Translations under genes and position numbers: made by a program
Shown: positions 51,598 through 60,239 of the stretch, one piece after another
Layout of the letters: each line of letters opens with the position of its first letter
Numbering within the stretch: the stretch's first letter is position 1
DNA from: Limnohabitans kasalickyi
Lineage (GTDB): Bacteria > Pseudomonadota > Gammaproteobacteria > Burkholderiales > Burkholderiaceae_C
Length of the DNA stretch: 64,000 nt
Reading direction: 5' to 3'
Assembly (NCBI GenBank): GCA_965234325.1
Contig: OZ248407.1
Span: forward strand, 496,001 to 560,000
Notes under the pieces: model-generated
Told to the model about the DNA's origin: nothing
What the model saw: the letters and a program-made list of their open reading frames with translations, nothing else
The model's database searches: none

Positions 51598-53585
51598 TGC
51601 CGTTTCGTGCGGGAACTTTGCTGCGTCGATGGGTGCTGTGGGTGCTGCTGGTGCTGCTCGTTTTGTCCATGCTCAGCACCTTGGTCTGGCTGGCGGGGCG
51701 CTACGAGATGAGCCAAGTGCAAAGCCGCATCGAGCGTGATGCCGCCGAAGCCGTAGGCGATATTCGCAACGCGCTCACCCGCAACGCGCAAAGTCTGCAA
51801 GCCCTGCAATTTGCCGACCGCAGCGCTGTGCCTTGGAGCCAAGACGCAGCAGCCTTGTTGCGTGAACACCGTGAATGGGTGCGCTTGGAGTGGCGCGATG
51901 CCGATTTGAATCTGCTCGCCGCGGTCGACACGCCGTTTCGCGCGCCCGTGTTTGCACGCATGGGGCGTCCGGCTCGCCAGCCCGAGATCGTGCAAGCCTG
52001 TGGTGTCGCGCGCCGTCAAAGTGGGCCCGGGTATGGCTCCAGCAACTACGTCCCTTTGTCCAATGGTCTGGGTTTGGAAATCATGGATTTGTGCTTGCCC
52101 GTTATCACCGATGGGCAGCTCACCGGCTACACCGTGGCCAGCTACAGCTTGCAAGAGGTGTTGGTGAACATGGTGGGCTCGTCGCTCACGCGCAGCCAAG
52201 AGGTGTCATTCATTGAGGCCGATGGCACGCGCTTGGCGATGCACGGCACACCGCGTCGTGGCTCGCGCATTTTCACGGCCAAGCAGTTGCTGGATATTCC
52301 GGGCCACGCGATGGTGCTGCGCATGGACAGTTGGCGTGCGGCGCCCGACCTATTTCCCAATGTCTTGACGGCGCTGGTCACGGCAATGGCGATTGCGCTG
52401 GTCACGGTGCTGATCATGCTGGCGCGCGACATGCGCCGTCGCCAGCGGGTGGAGTTGGATTTGGCGGACGCCTTGGCGTTTCGCAAGGCCATGGAAGATT
52501 CTTTGGTCACCGGTTTGCGAGCGCGTGACAGCCAAGGGCGCATCACTTATGTCAACCCTGCGTTTTGCGAGATGGTGGGCTTTGACACCAAAGAGCTGAT
52601 GGGCCATGGCATTCCTGCGCCCTATTGGCCGCCCGAAATGGTGGACGAATATGGCAAGCGCCAAGCCCTGCGCTTGGCGGGCAATGCGCCGACGCGCGAG
52701 GGGGTGGAGTCGGTCTTCATACGCAAAAACGGTGAGCGTTTTGCCGTGCTCATTTTTGAGGCGCCGCTCATCAATGCCACCGGCCATCAAACGGGCTGGA
52801 TGAGTGCGGTGTTGGACGTCAGCGAACAGCGCCGCGTCGAAGAGGTGTCGCGGGCCAGTCAAGAGCGCCTGCAGGCCACGGCGCGTTTGGCGACCGTGGG
52901 TGAAATGGCGTCGCTGTTGAGCCATGAGTTGAACCAACCCTTGGCAGCCATTTCGAGTTACGCCACCGGCAGCCTGAACTTGTTGCAAGACGCCGCGCTT
53001 CATGACCCGCAATTGGCCGATTCTTTAGGCAGTGCGATTCAGCGCATTGGCCAACAGGCTGAACGTGCGGGTAAGGTCATCAAGAGCGTGCACGACTTTG
53101 TGCGCCGTCGTGACCAAGCGCGTGAGGCCGTGAACCCGCGTGCTTTGCTTGATGCTGTGATGCCTTTGGTGATTTTGCAAGCGCGCAAATTGGGGGTGCG
53201 CGTGGACGTGCGCTGCGCCCTAGAGTTGCCCGCTGTGTTGTGCGACCGCACCATGGTCGAGCAAGTGCTTTTGAATTTATCGCGTAATGCCATGCAGGCC
53301 ATGGGTGACGACACGCCACTCAAAGTGTTGACGTTGTCGGTGCGCCCCGCGGCTTCGAATGCCGTGAGTCGTTGGCTGGAGTTTGCGGTGTCCGATGTGG
53401 GCTCTGGCATTCCTGAGGCTGTGGCCGAAAAACTTTTTACCCCTTTTTTCACCACCAAAGCTGAAGGCATGGGCTTGGGCCTGAGCCTGTGTCGCACCGT
53501 GGTGGAGCAGCACGGTGGCTTTTTGAGTCACTGCGCGAACCAGCCTCGCGGTACGGTGTTCAGCTTCACCTTGCCGCAATCTTGA
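51597..53585 (+). CDS. PAS-domain sensor histidine kinase, FixL/DctB-like
   Basis: A 662-residue membrane kinase. Membrane segments at about residues 11-33 and 254-276 enclose a periplasmic sensor of about 220 residues. A PAS domain follows (VTGLRARDSQGRITYVNPAFCEMVGF), then the H-box GEMASLLSHELNQPLAAI (His443) and the ATPase domain ending GMGLGLSLCRTVVEQHGG. SHELNQPL is the FixL/DctB/TodS variant of the H-box. The start at 51597 is fixed by TGATG with yhdP. The ligand is unknown. No transporter gene is adjacent. Confidence 0.94.
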   Translation: MPFRAGTLLRRWVLWVLLVLLVLSMLSTLVWLAGRYEMSQVQSRIERDAAEAVGDIRNALTRNAQSLQALQFADRSAVPWSQDAAALLREHREWVRLEWRDADLNLLAAVDTPFRAPVFARMGRPARQPEIVQACGVARRQSGPGYGSSNYVPLSNGLGLEIMDLCLPVITDGQLTGYTVASYSLQEVLVNMVGSSLTRSQEVSFIEADGTRLAMHGTPRRGSRIFTAKQLLDIPGHAMVLRMDSWRAAPDLFPNVLTALVTAMAIALVTVLIMLARDMRRRQRVELDLADALAFRKAMEDSLVTGLRARDSQGRITYVNPAFCEMVGFDTKELMGHGIPAPYWPPEMVDEYGKRQALRLAGNAPTREGVESVFIRKNGERFAVLIFEAPLINATGHQTGWMSAVLDVSEQRRVEEVSRASQERLQATARLATVGEMASLLSHELNQPLAAISSYATGSLNLLQDAALHDPQLADSLGSAIQRIGQQAERAGKVIKSVHDFVRRRDQAREAVNPRALLDAVMPLVILQARKLGVRVDVRCALELPAVLCDRTMVEQVLLNLSRNAMQAMGDDTPLKVLTLSVRPAASNAVSRWLEFAVSDVGSGIPEAVAEKLFTPFFTTKAEGMGLGLSLCRTVVEQHGGFLSHCANQPRGTVFSFTLPQS

Positions 53586-53600
53586 ACGGAGTTATCGCGC

Positions 53601-54239
53601 ATGCAACCCACCGAAGATGCCTTGGTTTTTATTGTCGACGACGACGCGGGTGTGCGTGAAGCCCTGGCTTGGCTGTTGCGTTCACGACGCTTGCCCAGCC
53701 AATCGTTTGAAAGCGCCGATGCGTTTGCGGCGTTTTTAAACGAGCCAGCTGACCGAGCTTGGCGACCCGCACAACCCGGTTGCTTGCTGCTGGACGTGCG
53801 CATGCCGGGCATGAGCGGCCTGGCCCTGTTTGAGCAATTGATTGAGCGCCAGTTGCTGGAGGTTTTGCCTGTGATCTTTTTGACCGGTCACGCCGATGTG
53901 CCGACGGCTGTTGATTCGGTCAAGCGTGGCGCGTTTGATTTTTATGAAAAGCCGTTTTCAGACAACGCTTTGGTCGATCGGATTGAGCAAGCGTTGGAGC
54001 GATCGCAGCGCACGTTGCAACAGCACCACGACCGCACCCATTTGCAACAAAACTTGGCCGATTTGACCGAGCGCGAGCGCGACGTGATGCGCTTGGTGGT
54101 GGAGGGTTTGCCCAACAAATTGATCGCCGATCAGCTCGACATCAGTGTGCGCACGGTGGAGGTGCACCGTGCCCGCGTGTTTGACAAGATGGCGGTCAAG
54201 TCTGCGGTGGAGTTGGCCAATTTGCTGCGCGGAGATTGA
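53601..54239 (+). CDS. FixJ-family response regulator
   Basis: A 212-residue regulator. The receiver shows FIVDDDAGVREAL, the phosphoacceptor Asp65 in LLLDVRMPGMSGL and KPFSD with the conserved Lys. The LuxR-type helix-turn-helix is LTERERDVMRLVVEGLPNKLIA, then ISVRTVEVHRARVFDKM. It follows its kinase by 15 bases. The targets are not evident here. Confidence 0.95.
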   Translation: MQPTEDALVFIVDDDAGVREALAWLLRSRRLPSQSFESADAFAAFLNEPADRAWRPAQPGCLLLDVRMPGMSGLALFEQLIERQLLEVLPVIFLTGHADVPTAVDSVKRGAFDFYEKPFSDNALVDRIEQALERSQRTLQQHHDRTHLQQNLADLTERERDVMRLVVEGLPNKLIADQLDISVRTVEVHRARVFDKMAVKSAVELANLLRGD

Positions 54240-54264
54240 CGTGAGCCCTGTGCGCCGGAGCGCC

Positions 54265-54444
54265 TCACGGCTTGTGGTCTGTAATGCCCGGTGGGGTGGT
54301 GTCTTTGGCGCTATCTTTGGTGGCTTGGTCCAGTGCGGCTTGGTGCTGGGCCTCGGTGTCGCCGCGGCCTGAGAACATGGTCCACCACACGATCAGCACC
54401 AAGATGCAACCCGCGGCCAGCGCTTCAAGCAAAATCAAGAACAT
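54265..54444 (-). CDS. Small single-pass membrane protein overlapping the mltA start
   Basis: A 59-residue ORF: one N-terminal membrane helix (MFLILLEALAAGCILVLIVW, then WTMFSGRGD) and a polar tail. AGGA stands 8 bases before its ATG, a good ribosome binding site. Its start codon and the divergent mltA start codon share the same CATG, so the two messages must overlap. I recall similar WWTMFSGR-type small proteins near mltA in related bacteria. No function is known to me. Confidence 0.6.
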   Translation of the reverse strand: MFLILLEALAAGCILVLIVWWTMFSGRGDTEAQHQAALDQATKDSAKDTTPPGITDHKP

Positions 54445-55663
54445 GAAAAAAATCCTGTGGCATGTGGTGGGAGCTTTGATTGTAGGAAGCTTGGTGGCTT
54501 GCAGCACAGGCTCGGGCCATCGTGTGCCGGTGGAGGAATACACGCGCCCCGCGCCGCGTGTGGAACCTTTGCCCAGTGCGGCTGTGGTGCCAGATTTGCC
54601 GCGTGCCACGGGCACCTTGGCGGGCATGCCGGGTACGCCCAATCCGCGTAACAGTTACCGCAGCCGTTGGGTCCCCGTGTCGTGGGGCGAGGTGCCCGGA
54701 TGGCAAAACGACGATCTGCAAGACGCGTGGCATGCCTGGCTGCAAAACTGCGAACGTCCTGGCCCTTTGTTTGCGCCGCTGTGCCAAAACGTGCGTCAAC
54801 TCTCCTTAGGCAGCGTGGATGAACGTCGCGTGTGGATGATGAGTCAGTTGCAGCCCTACCGCGTTGAGGCGGCTGACACGGGCGTGACCGAGGGTTTGCT
54901 CACCAGTTATTACGAACCGCTGTTTGATGCATCGCCCACGCAGCGCCCCGGGTTTGACGTGCCTTTGTACGCACCGCCCGAAGCATTGGGCGAGGCGCGG
55001 CGCAGCGGTCGTCCCTGGTTCAGCCGGCAAGAGATTGACACGCACCCCCCAGCGCGCGATGCCTTGCGCGGCCGCGAAGTGGCTTGGCTGGCCGATCCTG
55101 TGGATGCGCTGGTGCTGCATATTCAAGGCTCGGGCCGCATGCGGTTTACCAACCCCGACGGCAGCGTGCGTGTGGTGCGTTTGGCGTTTGCGGGTGCGAA
55201 CGAATGGCCCTACCAAAGTGTCGGCCGCTGGCTGTTGGACCGAGGTTTGATCCGCGATGCGTCTTGGCCAGGCATCAAAGCTTGGATCGTGGCGACGCAA
55301 CAAACCAACCCTGCTTTGGTGCAAGAGATGTTTTGGAGCAACCCGCGTTATGTGTTTTTTCGCGAAGAAACGCGCACAGGGGCCCAGGCCAGTTTGGGAC
55401 CTCGTGGCGCCCAAGGCGTGCCATTGACGCCAGGCCGCTCGATTGCCGTTGACAAAGATTCCATCCCGTACGGCACACCTGTCTGGATGAGCACGAGCGG
55501 ACCTAGCGCGAATTTGCAACGCTTGGTGTTCGCGCAAGACACGGGCAGTGCCATCGTCGGCGCTGTGCGGGCTGATTACTTTGCAGGCACCGGCCCCGAG
55601 GCGGGGGATTTTGCGGGCCGCATGAAACAACCACTGCGCCTGTGGGTGTTGTGGCCGAGGTAA
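54443..55663 (+). CDS. mltA: Membrane-bound lytic murein transglycosylase A
   Basis: A 406-residue outer membrane lipoprotein that cleaves peptidoglycan to 1,6-anhydromuropeptides. The lipobox is LVAC (about residue 20). The MltA domain shows TGLLTSYYEPLF-like GLLTSYYEPLFDAS, VLHIQGSGRMRF and, in the 3D domain, SIAVDKDSIPYGTPVW with the likely catalytic Asp region FAQDTGSAI and GAVRADYFAGTG. Its ATG overlaps the start of the divergent small gene as CATG. Confidence 0.95.
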   Translation: MKKILWHVVGALIVGSLVACSTGSGHRVPVEEYTRPAPRVEPLPSAAVVPDLPRATGTLAGMPGTPNPRNSYRSRWVPVSWGEVPGWQNDDLQDAWHAWLQNCERPGPLFAPLCQNVRQLSLGSVDERRVWMMSQLQPYRVEAADTGVTEGLLTSYYEPLFDASPTQRPGFDVPLYAPPEALGEARRSGRPWFSRQEIDTHPPARDALRGREVAWLADPVDALVLHIQGSGRMRFTNPDGSVRVVRLAFAGANEWPYQSVGRWLLDRGLIRDASWPGIKAWIVATQQTNPALVQEMFWSNPRYVFFREETRTGAQASLGPRGAQGVPLTPGRSIAVDKDSIPYGTPVWMSTSGPSANLQRLVFAQDTGSAIVGAVRADYFAGTGPEAGDFAGRMKQPLRLWVLWPR

Positions 55664-55667
55664 AACG

Positions 55668-56177
55668 ATGTCAATTCAACAGTTCAATGGCGAGTGGATT
55701 TCTCAAGAAGACCGCGTTTTGTTTCGCTTCAACACCAGCACGGGGGAAGAGTTCAGCTTTTGGCTGACCCGCATGATGGTGCGTGGCTTGATTCAAGGTA
55801 GCCAACAGGTGACAGTGAAGGCGCTCGAGAAAACGCACGAGCCTCAAGTGGCGCAGGCCGTGCAATCGTTCCAACAACAATCGGCGGCGGCGCAGGCCAA
55901 CTTCAACGACGCTTACAAACCCGCAACGCAAAAACCTTTGGGCGAGGCGCCTTTGTTGGTGATTGGCTTGGTGATCAACCCGCAAGACGACGGGCAAACC
56001 GCGATTGAGTTGCAGCTGATTACCAAAAACAGCGTGAACTTGAAGTTGCCACCGCACGTGCTGCAAATCATGATGACGTTACTGAATAAGTTACAAGAAC
56101 GCGCCGGCTGGGGTGTGGGGTTTGACGACGCACCAGCGTTGGCCCTTGCGCCGCCGGAGGCGCGCCAAGTGCACTGA
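55668..56177 (+). CDS. Conserved-looking hypothetical protein behind mltA
   Basis: A 169-residue soluble protein starting 4 bases after mltA. The N-terminal half has FNGEWISQEDRVLFRFNTSTGEEFSFWLTRMM, like a small beta-sheet domain. The centre is helical and Gln/Ala-rich (about residues 50-85), and a strand-rich part follows (LLVIGLVINPQDDG, IELQLITKNSVNLKLP). No signal peptide, membrane segment or known motif. The close spacing suggests co-expression with mltA. I do not recognise the family. Confidence 0.7.
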   Translation: MSIQQFNGEWISQEDRVLFRFNTSTGEEFSFWLTRMMVRGLIQGSQQVTVKALEKTHEPQVAQAVQSFQQQSAAAQANFNDAYKPATQKPLGEAPLLVIGLVINPQDDGQTAIELQLITKNSVNLKLPPHVLQIMMTLLNKLQERAGWGVGFDDAPALALAPPEARQVH

Positions 56178-56254
56178 GCACGTGTCACCAAGGTAACGCC
56201 TTGCAGTGTGCCTAGGCCTACACTTTGTAGGACGACGACCAACCGGAGACACGC

Positions 56255-59200
56255 ATGAACGCCCCTTTGCCCGAGCACATTCGCCGCGCCCTCGACACCG
56301 TGACGCTGGACGACAAATACAGCCTCGATGCGGGTCGAGCTTTCATGAGTGGTGTGCAGGCCTTGGTCAAGCTGCCCATGCTGCAGCGCCAACGCGATGC
56401 GCTGCAAGGCAAAAACACCGCAGGCTTCATCAGCGGCTACCGTGGCTCGCCTCTGGGTGGCTACGACCAAGCCTTGTGGAAAGCCAAAGATTATTTGAAA
56501 GCGCAGCACATCGTGTTCCAACCCGGTGTGAACGAAGAGTTGGCCGCCACAGCCTTGTGGGGCACGCAGCAGTTGGGCTTCGCGCCCCCCGGTAGCAACA
56601 AGTTTGATGGCGTGTTCGGCATTTGGTATGGCAAAGGCCCCGGTGTAGACCGTTGCTCCGATGTGTTCAAACACGCCAACATGGCGGGCACAACCCCTTG
56701 GGGTGGCGTGTTGGCCGTCGCAGGTGACGACCACATTGCCAAGAGTTCTACCGCCGCACATCAAAGCGACCACATTTTCAAAGCCTGTGGTACGCCGGTG
56801 TTTTTTCCTAGCAGCGTGCAAGACGTTTTGGATTTGGGTTTGCACGGCATCGCCATGAGTCGTTTTTCGGGCGTTTGGGCGGGCATGAAGACCATCCAAG
56901 AAATTGTGGAGTCCAGCGCCACCGCGGTGATCGACCCTGAACGCGTCAACATCGTGATTCCTGAGTTTGAGATGCCTGCAGGCGGCATTCACATTCGTTG
57001 GCCCGACGACGCACTCAGCCAAGAGGCGCGTTTGTTTGATTACAAGTGGTACGCCGCTTTGGCCTATGTGCGTGCCAACCGCTTGAACTACAACGTGATT
57101 GAGGGGCAGAACGACCGCTTAGGCCTGATCGCCAGCGGCAAGGCCTACAACGACACACGCCAAGCTTTGCTCGATTTGGGGCTAGACGACGACACCTGCC
57201 GCCGCATCGGCATTCGCCTGCACAAAGTGGCTGTGGTGTGGCCGCTTGAGGCGCAGCTCACGCGTGCGTTCGCCACGGGCTTGCAAGAAATTTTGGTGGT
57301 TGAAGAGAAGCGCCCAGTGATTGAATACCAGCTCAAAGAAGAGCTGTACAACTGGCGCGCCGATGTGCGTCCGGTGGTGCTGGGTAAGTTCAACGAAACC
57401 AGCGAGGGTGGTGGTGAGTGGTCCATGCCCAACCCCAAAGACAACACCTTGTTGCGCGCCAATGCCGACTTGAACCCGTCGTTGATTGCCAAGGCGATTG
57501 CGCAGCGCGTGCTCAAGCTCGGTGTGGATGCTGACACCACCGCCCGTATCAATGCGCATCTGGCCATCATCACGGCCAAAGAACAGGCGATGACCACGGT
57601 GGAGGTCAAGGCCGACCGCCAGCCCTGGTTCTGCTCGGGTTGCCCCCACAACACCAGCACCAAAGTGCCCGAGGGTTCACGCGCCATGGCTGGCATTGGC
57701 TGCCATTTCATGTCGCTGTGGATGGATCGCAGCACCGCGGGCTTCACGCAAATGGGCGGCGAAGGCACGCCTTGGGTGGGCCAACAACCCTTTGTGAATG
57801 ACACGCATATTTTTGCCAACATCGGTGACGGCACGTACTTTCACAGTGGCATCTTGGCCGTTCGTCAGAGCGTGGCCGCGGGTGTGAACATCACCTACAA
57901 AATTTTGTACAACGACGCCGTTGCCATGACAGGTGGTCAGCCCGTGGGCGAGCGCCCGGAAGGGCACAACACCTTGCAAATCGCGCAGAGCATGAAAGCC
58001 GAAGGTGCGCAGCGCATTGCCATCGTGACGGATGAGCCCGAAAAATACGAAGGTTCCGATTTGGTGAGCGGCGTGTCTGTGTTTCATCGCGATGAGTTGG
58101 ACCGCATTCAACGCGAGATGCGCGAAATCAAAGGCTGCACGGTCATCATTTATGACCAAACCTGCGCCACCGAAAAACGCCGCCGTCGCAAACGCGGCAC
58201 CATGGTCGATCCGGCGGTGCGCGTGCTCATCAACGAGTTGGTGTGCGAAGGCTGTGGTGACTGTGGCGTGCAAAGCAATTGCTTGAGCGTGGAGCCCTTA
58301 GAAACCGACTTTGGCCGCAAGCGCACCATCAACCAAAGCACCTGCAACAAAGACACCAGTTGTCTCAAAGGCTTTTGTCCCAGCTTTGTCACCGTTGAAG
58401 GCGGGCAGCTGAAAAAGAAGGCCAAGGGCGTCTCCAAAATCGCCATGCCCGATGGGGCATTGCCCGAGCCCACGTTGCCCAGCACCAAGCACGCGTGGGG
58501 CATGGTGGTGGCGGGTGTGGGTGGCACGGGCGTCATCACCATCGGCCAGTTGTTGGGCATGGCCGCGCACATTGAAGGCAAGGGCATCGTCACGCAAGAC
58601 TCCGCAGGTTTGGCGCAAAAAGGCGGCGCCACTTGGAGCCACGTCTTGATTGCGGATGACCAAGAGACCATCCGCACCACGCGGGTCAGCATGGCTGCGG
58701 CCGACTTGATCATCGGCTGCGACCCCATTGTCTCGGCGGGCAAAGAAACGTTGCAACGCATGCTTGCTGGTCGCACCCATGTGGCCTTGAACGCGCACAG
58801 CACACCCACCGCTGCGTTTGTCAAAAATACCGATTGGCAAAACCCTGCCGACCAGTGCTTGGCCGACATTGTCCACACGGTGGGCGTCGATGGTGTGAGC
58901 GCGTTTGACGCCAACCGCGTTTCCTTGCAGTCGTTGGGCGACAGCATTTTCATCAACCCCATGTTGTTAGGTTACGCCTGGCAAAAGGGCTGGGTGCCTC
59001 TGGGGCTGGAGGCGCTGATGCGCGCCATTGAACTCAACAACGTGGCTGTGGACCAAAACAAGGCGGCCTTCACGTGGGGGCGCCATTGCGCACACAACCT
59101 CGTTGGCGTGAATGCCTTGGTGGACGCTGCGCAAAATCCAGCGCAGGTGGTGCAGTTCCATGCCCGTCCTAGCGTGGATGCCATCGTTGACCAACGTGTG

Positions 59201-59794
59201 GCCTTCCTCACTGACTACCAAGACGCGACTTACGCACAGCGTTACCGTGCGGTGGTGGACCGTGTGCGTGCGGCTGAAGCCCCCTTGCAAAAAACCAGTT
59301 TGACCGAAGCCGTAGCCCGCAACTTGTTCAAGCTCATGGCCTACAAAGATGAGTACGAAGTGGCCCGTTTGCACACCGACACTGCGTTTTTGCAAAAAAT
59401 CAACGGCATGTTTGAGGGCGATTTCAAAGTGAATTACCACTTGGCGCCGCCCTTGATTGCCAAAACCAATGCGAAAGGCGAGTTGCAAAAACAGAAGTTT
59501 GGTCCCTTGATGTTGACCGGCTTCAAACTGCTCAAGCACCTCAAAGGCTTGCGTGGCACCGCGTTGGATGTGTTTGGCAAGACCGAAGAGCGCCGCACCG
59601 AGCGCGCTTTGATCGTTGAGTACCAAGACAGCATCACCCAAGTGCTCGCTAAGCTGAACGCGGACAACCATGCGCTGGCGCTGGACATTGCCCGAATCCC
59701 TGAGCAAATCAAGGGCTTTGGCCACGTCAAAGCCCGTCATTTGGCGGCAGTGCGAGGCAAGTGGTCTGGTTTGATGGCCGCATGGCAGGGTTAA
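56255..59794 (+). CDS. Fused indolepyruvate ferredoxin oxidoreductase
   Basis: A 1179-residue enzyme that oxidatively decarboxylates aryl pyruvates to acyl-CoA and passes electrons to an Fe-S carrier. The N-terminal half is the thiamine-diphosphate alpha subunit (SGYRGSPLGGYD, WYGKGPGVDR, and a CSGCPHNTSTKVP iron-sulfur/TPP region near residue 459). An Fe-S segment follows near residue 664 (CEGCGDCGVQSNC). The gamma-like domain has VAGVGGTGVITIGQLLGMAA near 751, then a long C-terminal extension. It is a single-chain form of IorAB found in aerobic proteobacteria. GGAG precedes the ATG. Confidence 0.93.
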   Translation: MNAPLPEHIRRALDTVTLDDKYSLDAGRAFMSGVQALVKLPMLQRQRDALQGKNTAGFISGYRGSPLGGYDQALWKAKDYLKAQHIVFQPGVNEELAATALWGTQQLGFAPPGSNKFDGVFGIWYGKGPGVDRCSDVFKHANMAGTTPWGGVLAVAGDDHIAKSSTAAHQSDHIFKACGTPVFFPSSVQDVLDLGLHGIAMSRFSGVWAGMKTIQEIVESSATAVIDPERVNIVIPEFEMPAGGIHIRWPDDALSQEARLFDYKWYAALAYVRANRLNYNVIEGQNDRLGLIASGKAYNDTRQALLDLGLDDDTCRRIGIRLHKVAVVWPLEAQLTRAFATGLQEILVVEEKRPVIEYQLKEELYNWRADVRPVVLGKFNETSEGGGEWSMPNPKDNTLLRANADLNPSLIAKAIAQRVLKLGVDADTTARINAHLAIITAKEQAMTTVEVKADRQPWFCSGCPHNTSTKVPEGSRAMAGIGCHFMSLWMDRSTAGFTQMGGEGTPWVGQQPFVNDTHIFANIGDGTYFHSGILAVRQSVAAGVNITYKILYNDAVAMTGGQPVGERPEGHNTLQIAQSMKAEGAQRIAIVTDEPEKYEGSDLVSGVSVFHRDELDRIQREMREIKGCTVIIYDQTCATEKRRRRKRGTMVDPAVRVLINELVCEGCGDCGVQSNCLSVEPLETDFGRKRTINQSTCNKDTSCLKGFCPSFVTVEGGQLKKKAKGVSKIAMPDGALPEPTLPSTKHAWGMVVAGVGGTGVITIGQLLGMAAHIEGKGIVTQDSAGLAQKGGATWSHVLIADDQETIRTTRVSMAAADLIIGCDPIVSAGKETLQRMLAGRTHVALNAHSTPTAAFVKNTDWQNPADQCLADIVHTVGVDGVSAFDANRVSLQSLGDSIFINPMLLGYAWQKGWVPLGLEALMRAIELNNVAVDQNKAAFTWGRHCAHNLVGVNALVDAAQNPAQVVQFHARPSVDAIVDQRVAFLTDYQDATYAQRYRAVVDRVRAAEAPLQKTSLTEAVARNLFKLMAYKDEYEVARLHTDTAFLQKINGMFEGDFKVNYHLAPPLIAKTNAKGELQKQKFGPLMLTGFKLLKHLKGLRGTALDVFGKTEERRTERALIVEYQDSITQVLAKLNADNHALALDIARIPEQIKGFGHVKARHLAAVRGKWSGLMAAWQG

Positions 59795-59816
59795 TCCCCG
59801 TCACACCCTCGCCGCA

Positions 59817-59822
59817 TACAAT
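59817..59822 (+). promoter_or_regulatory. TACAAT -10-like element upstream of yajC
   Basis: TACAAT lies 63 bases before the yajC start in the 91-base gap after the oxidoreductase gene. No good -35 is visible. It fits the same hexamer seen before several other genes in this window. Confidence 0.4.
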
Positions 59823-59885
59823 CCGCGATTGGCTCGCTGAGGCGTTTTGCACCTTGGCGGGAGTCCTACTTATTGGAGTTCGATC

Positions 59886-60218
59886 GTGTTGATTTCTTCT
59901 GCTTTTGCCCAAACCGCCCCTGCCGCTGCTGCCGGTGGCGACATGATGTCTTCTCTCACCGGCATGTTGCCTTTGGTGTTGATGTTCGTGGTGTTGTACT
60001 TCGTGATGATTCGTCCTCAGATGAAGCGTCAAAAAGAGCACAAAGCCATGATCGATGCGCTCGCCAAAGGTGACGAAATCGCTACCGCAGGCGGTCTGCT
60101 CGGCAAGGTCACCAAGCTGGGCGACAACACCCTGAGCTTGGAAGTTTCTGCTGGCGTGGAAGTGCAATTGCAGCGCAGCGCTGTGGTGCAAGTGTTGCCC
60201 AAAGGCACCGTCAAGTAA
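59886..60218 (+). CDS. yajC: Preprotein translocase auxiliary subunit YajC
   Basis: A 110-residue single-pass membrane protein associated with SecDF. MLISSAFAQ begins it. The membrane segment is MLPLVLMFVVLYFVMIRPQMKRQKEHK, the family signature, and a soluble beta-rich tail follows (GDEIATAGGLLGKV). The start is a GTG, supported by TTGGAG 8 bases upstream. First gene of yajC-secD-secF. Confidence 0.96.
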   Translation: MLISSAFAQTAPAAAAGGDMMSSLTGMLPLVLMFVVLYFVMIRPQMKRQKEHKAMIDALAKGDEIATAGGLLGKVTKLGDNTLSLEVSAGVEVQLQRSAVVQVLPKGTVK

Positions 60219-60239
60219 TCTCTGAGATACAAAGCGATC

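Noticed and set aside
55913..57022. 369-codon open frame antisense to the oxidoreductase gene
   Set aside because: A shadow frame of the indolepyruvate oxidoreductase start region.
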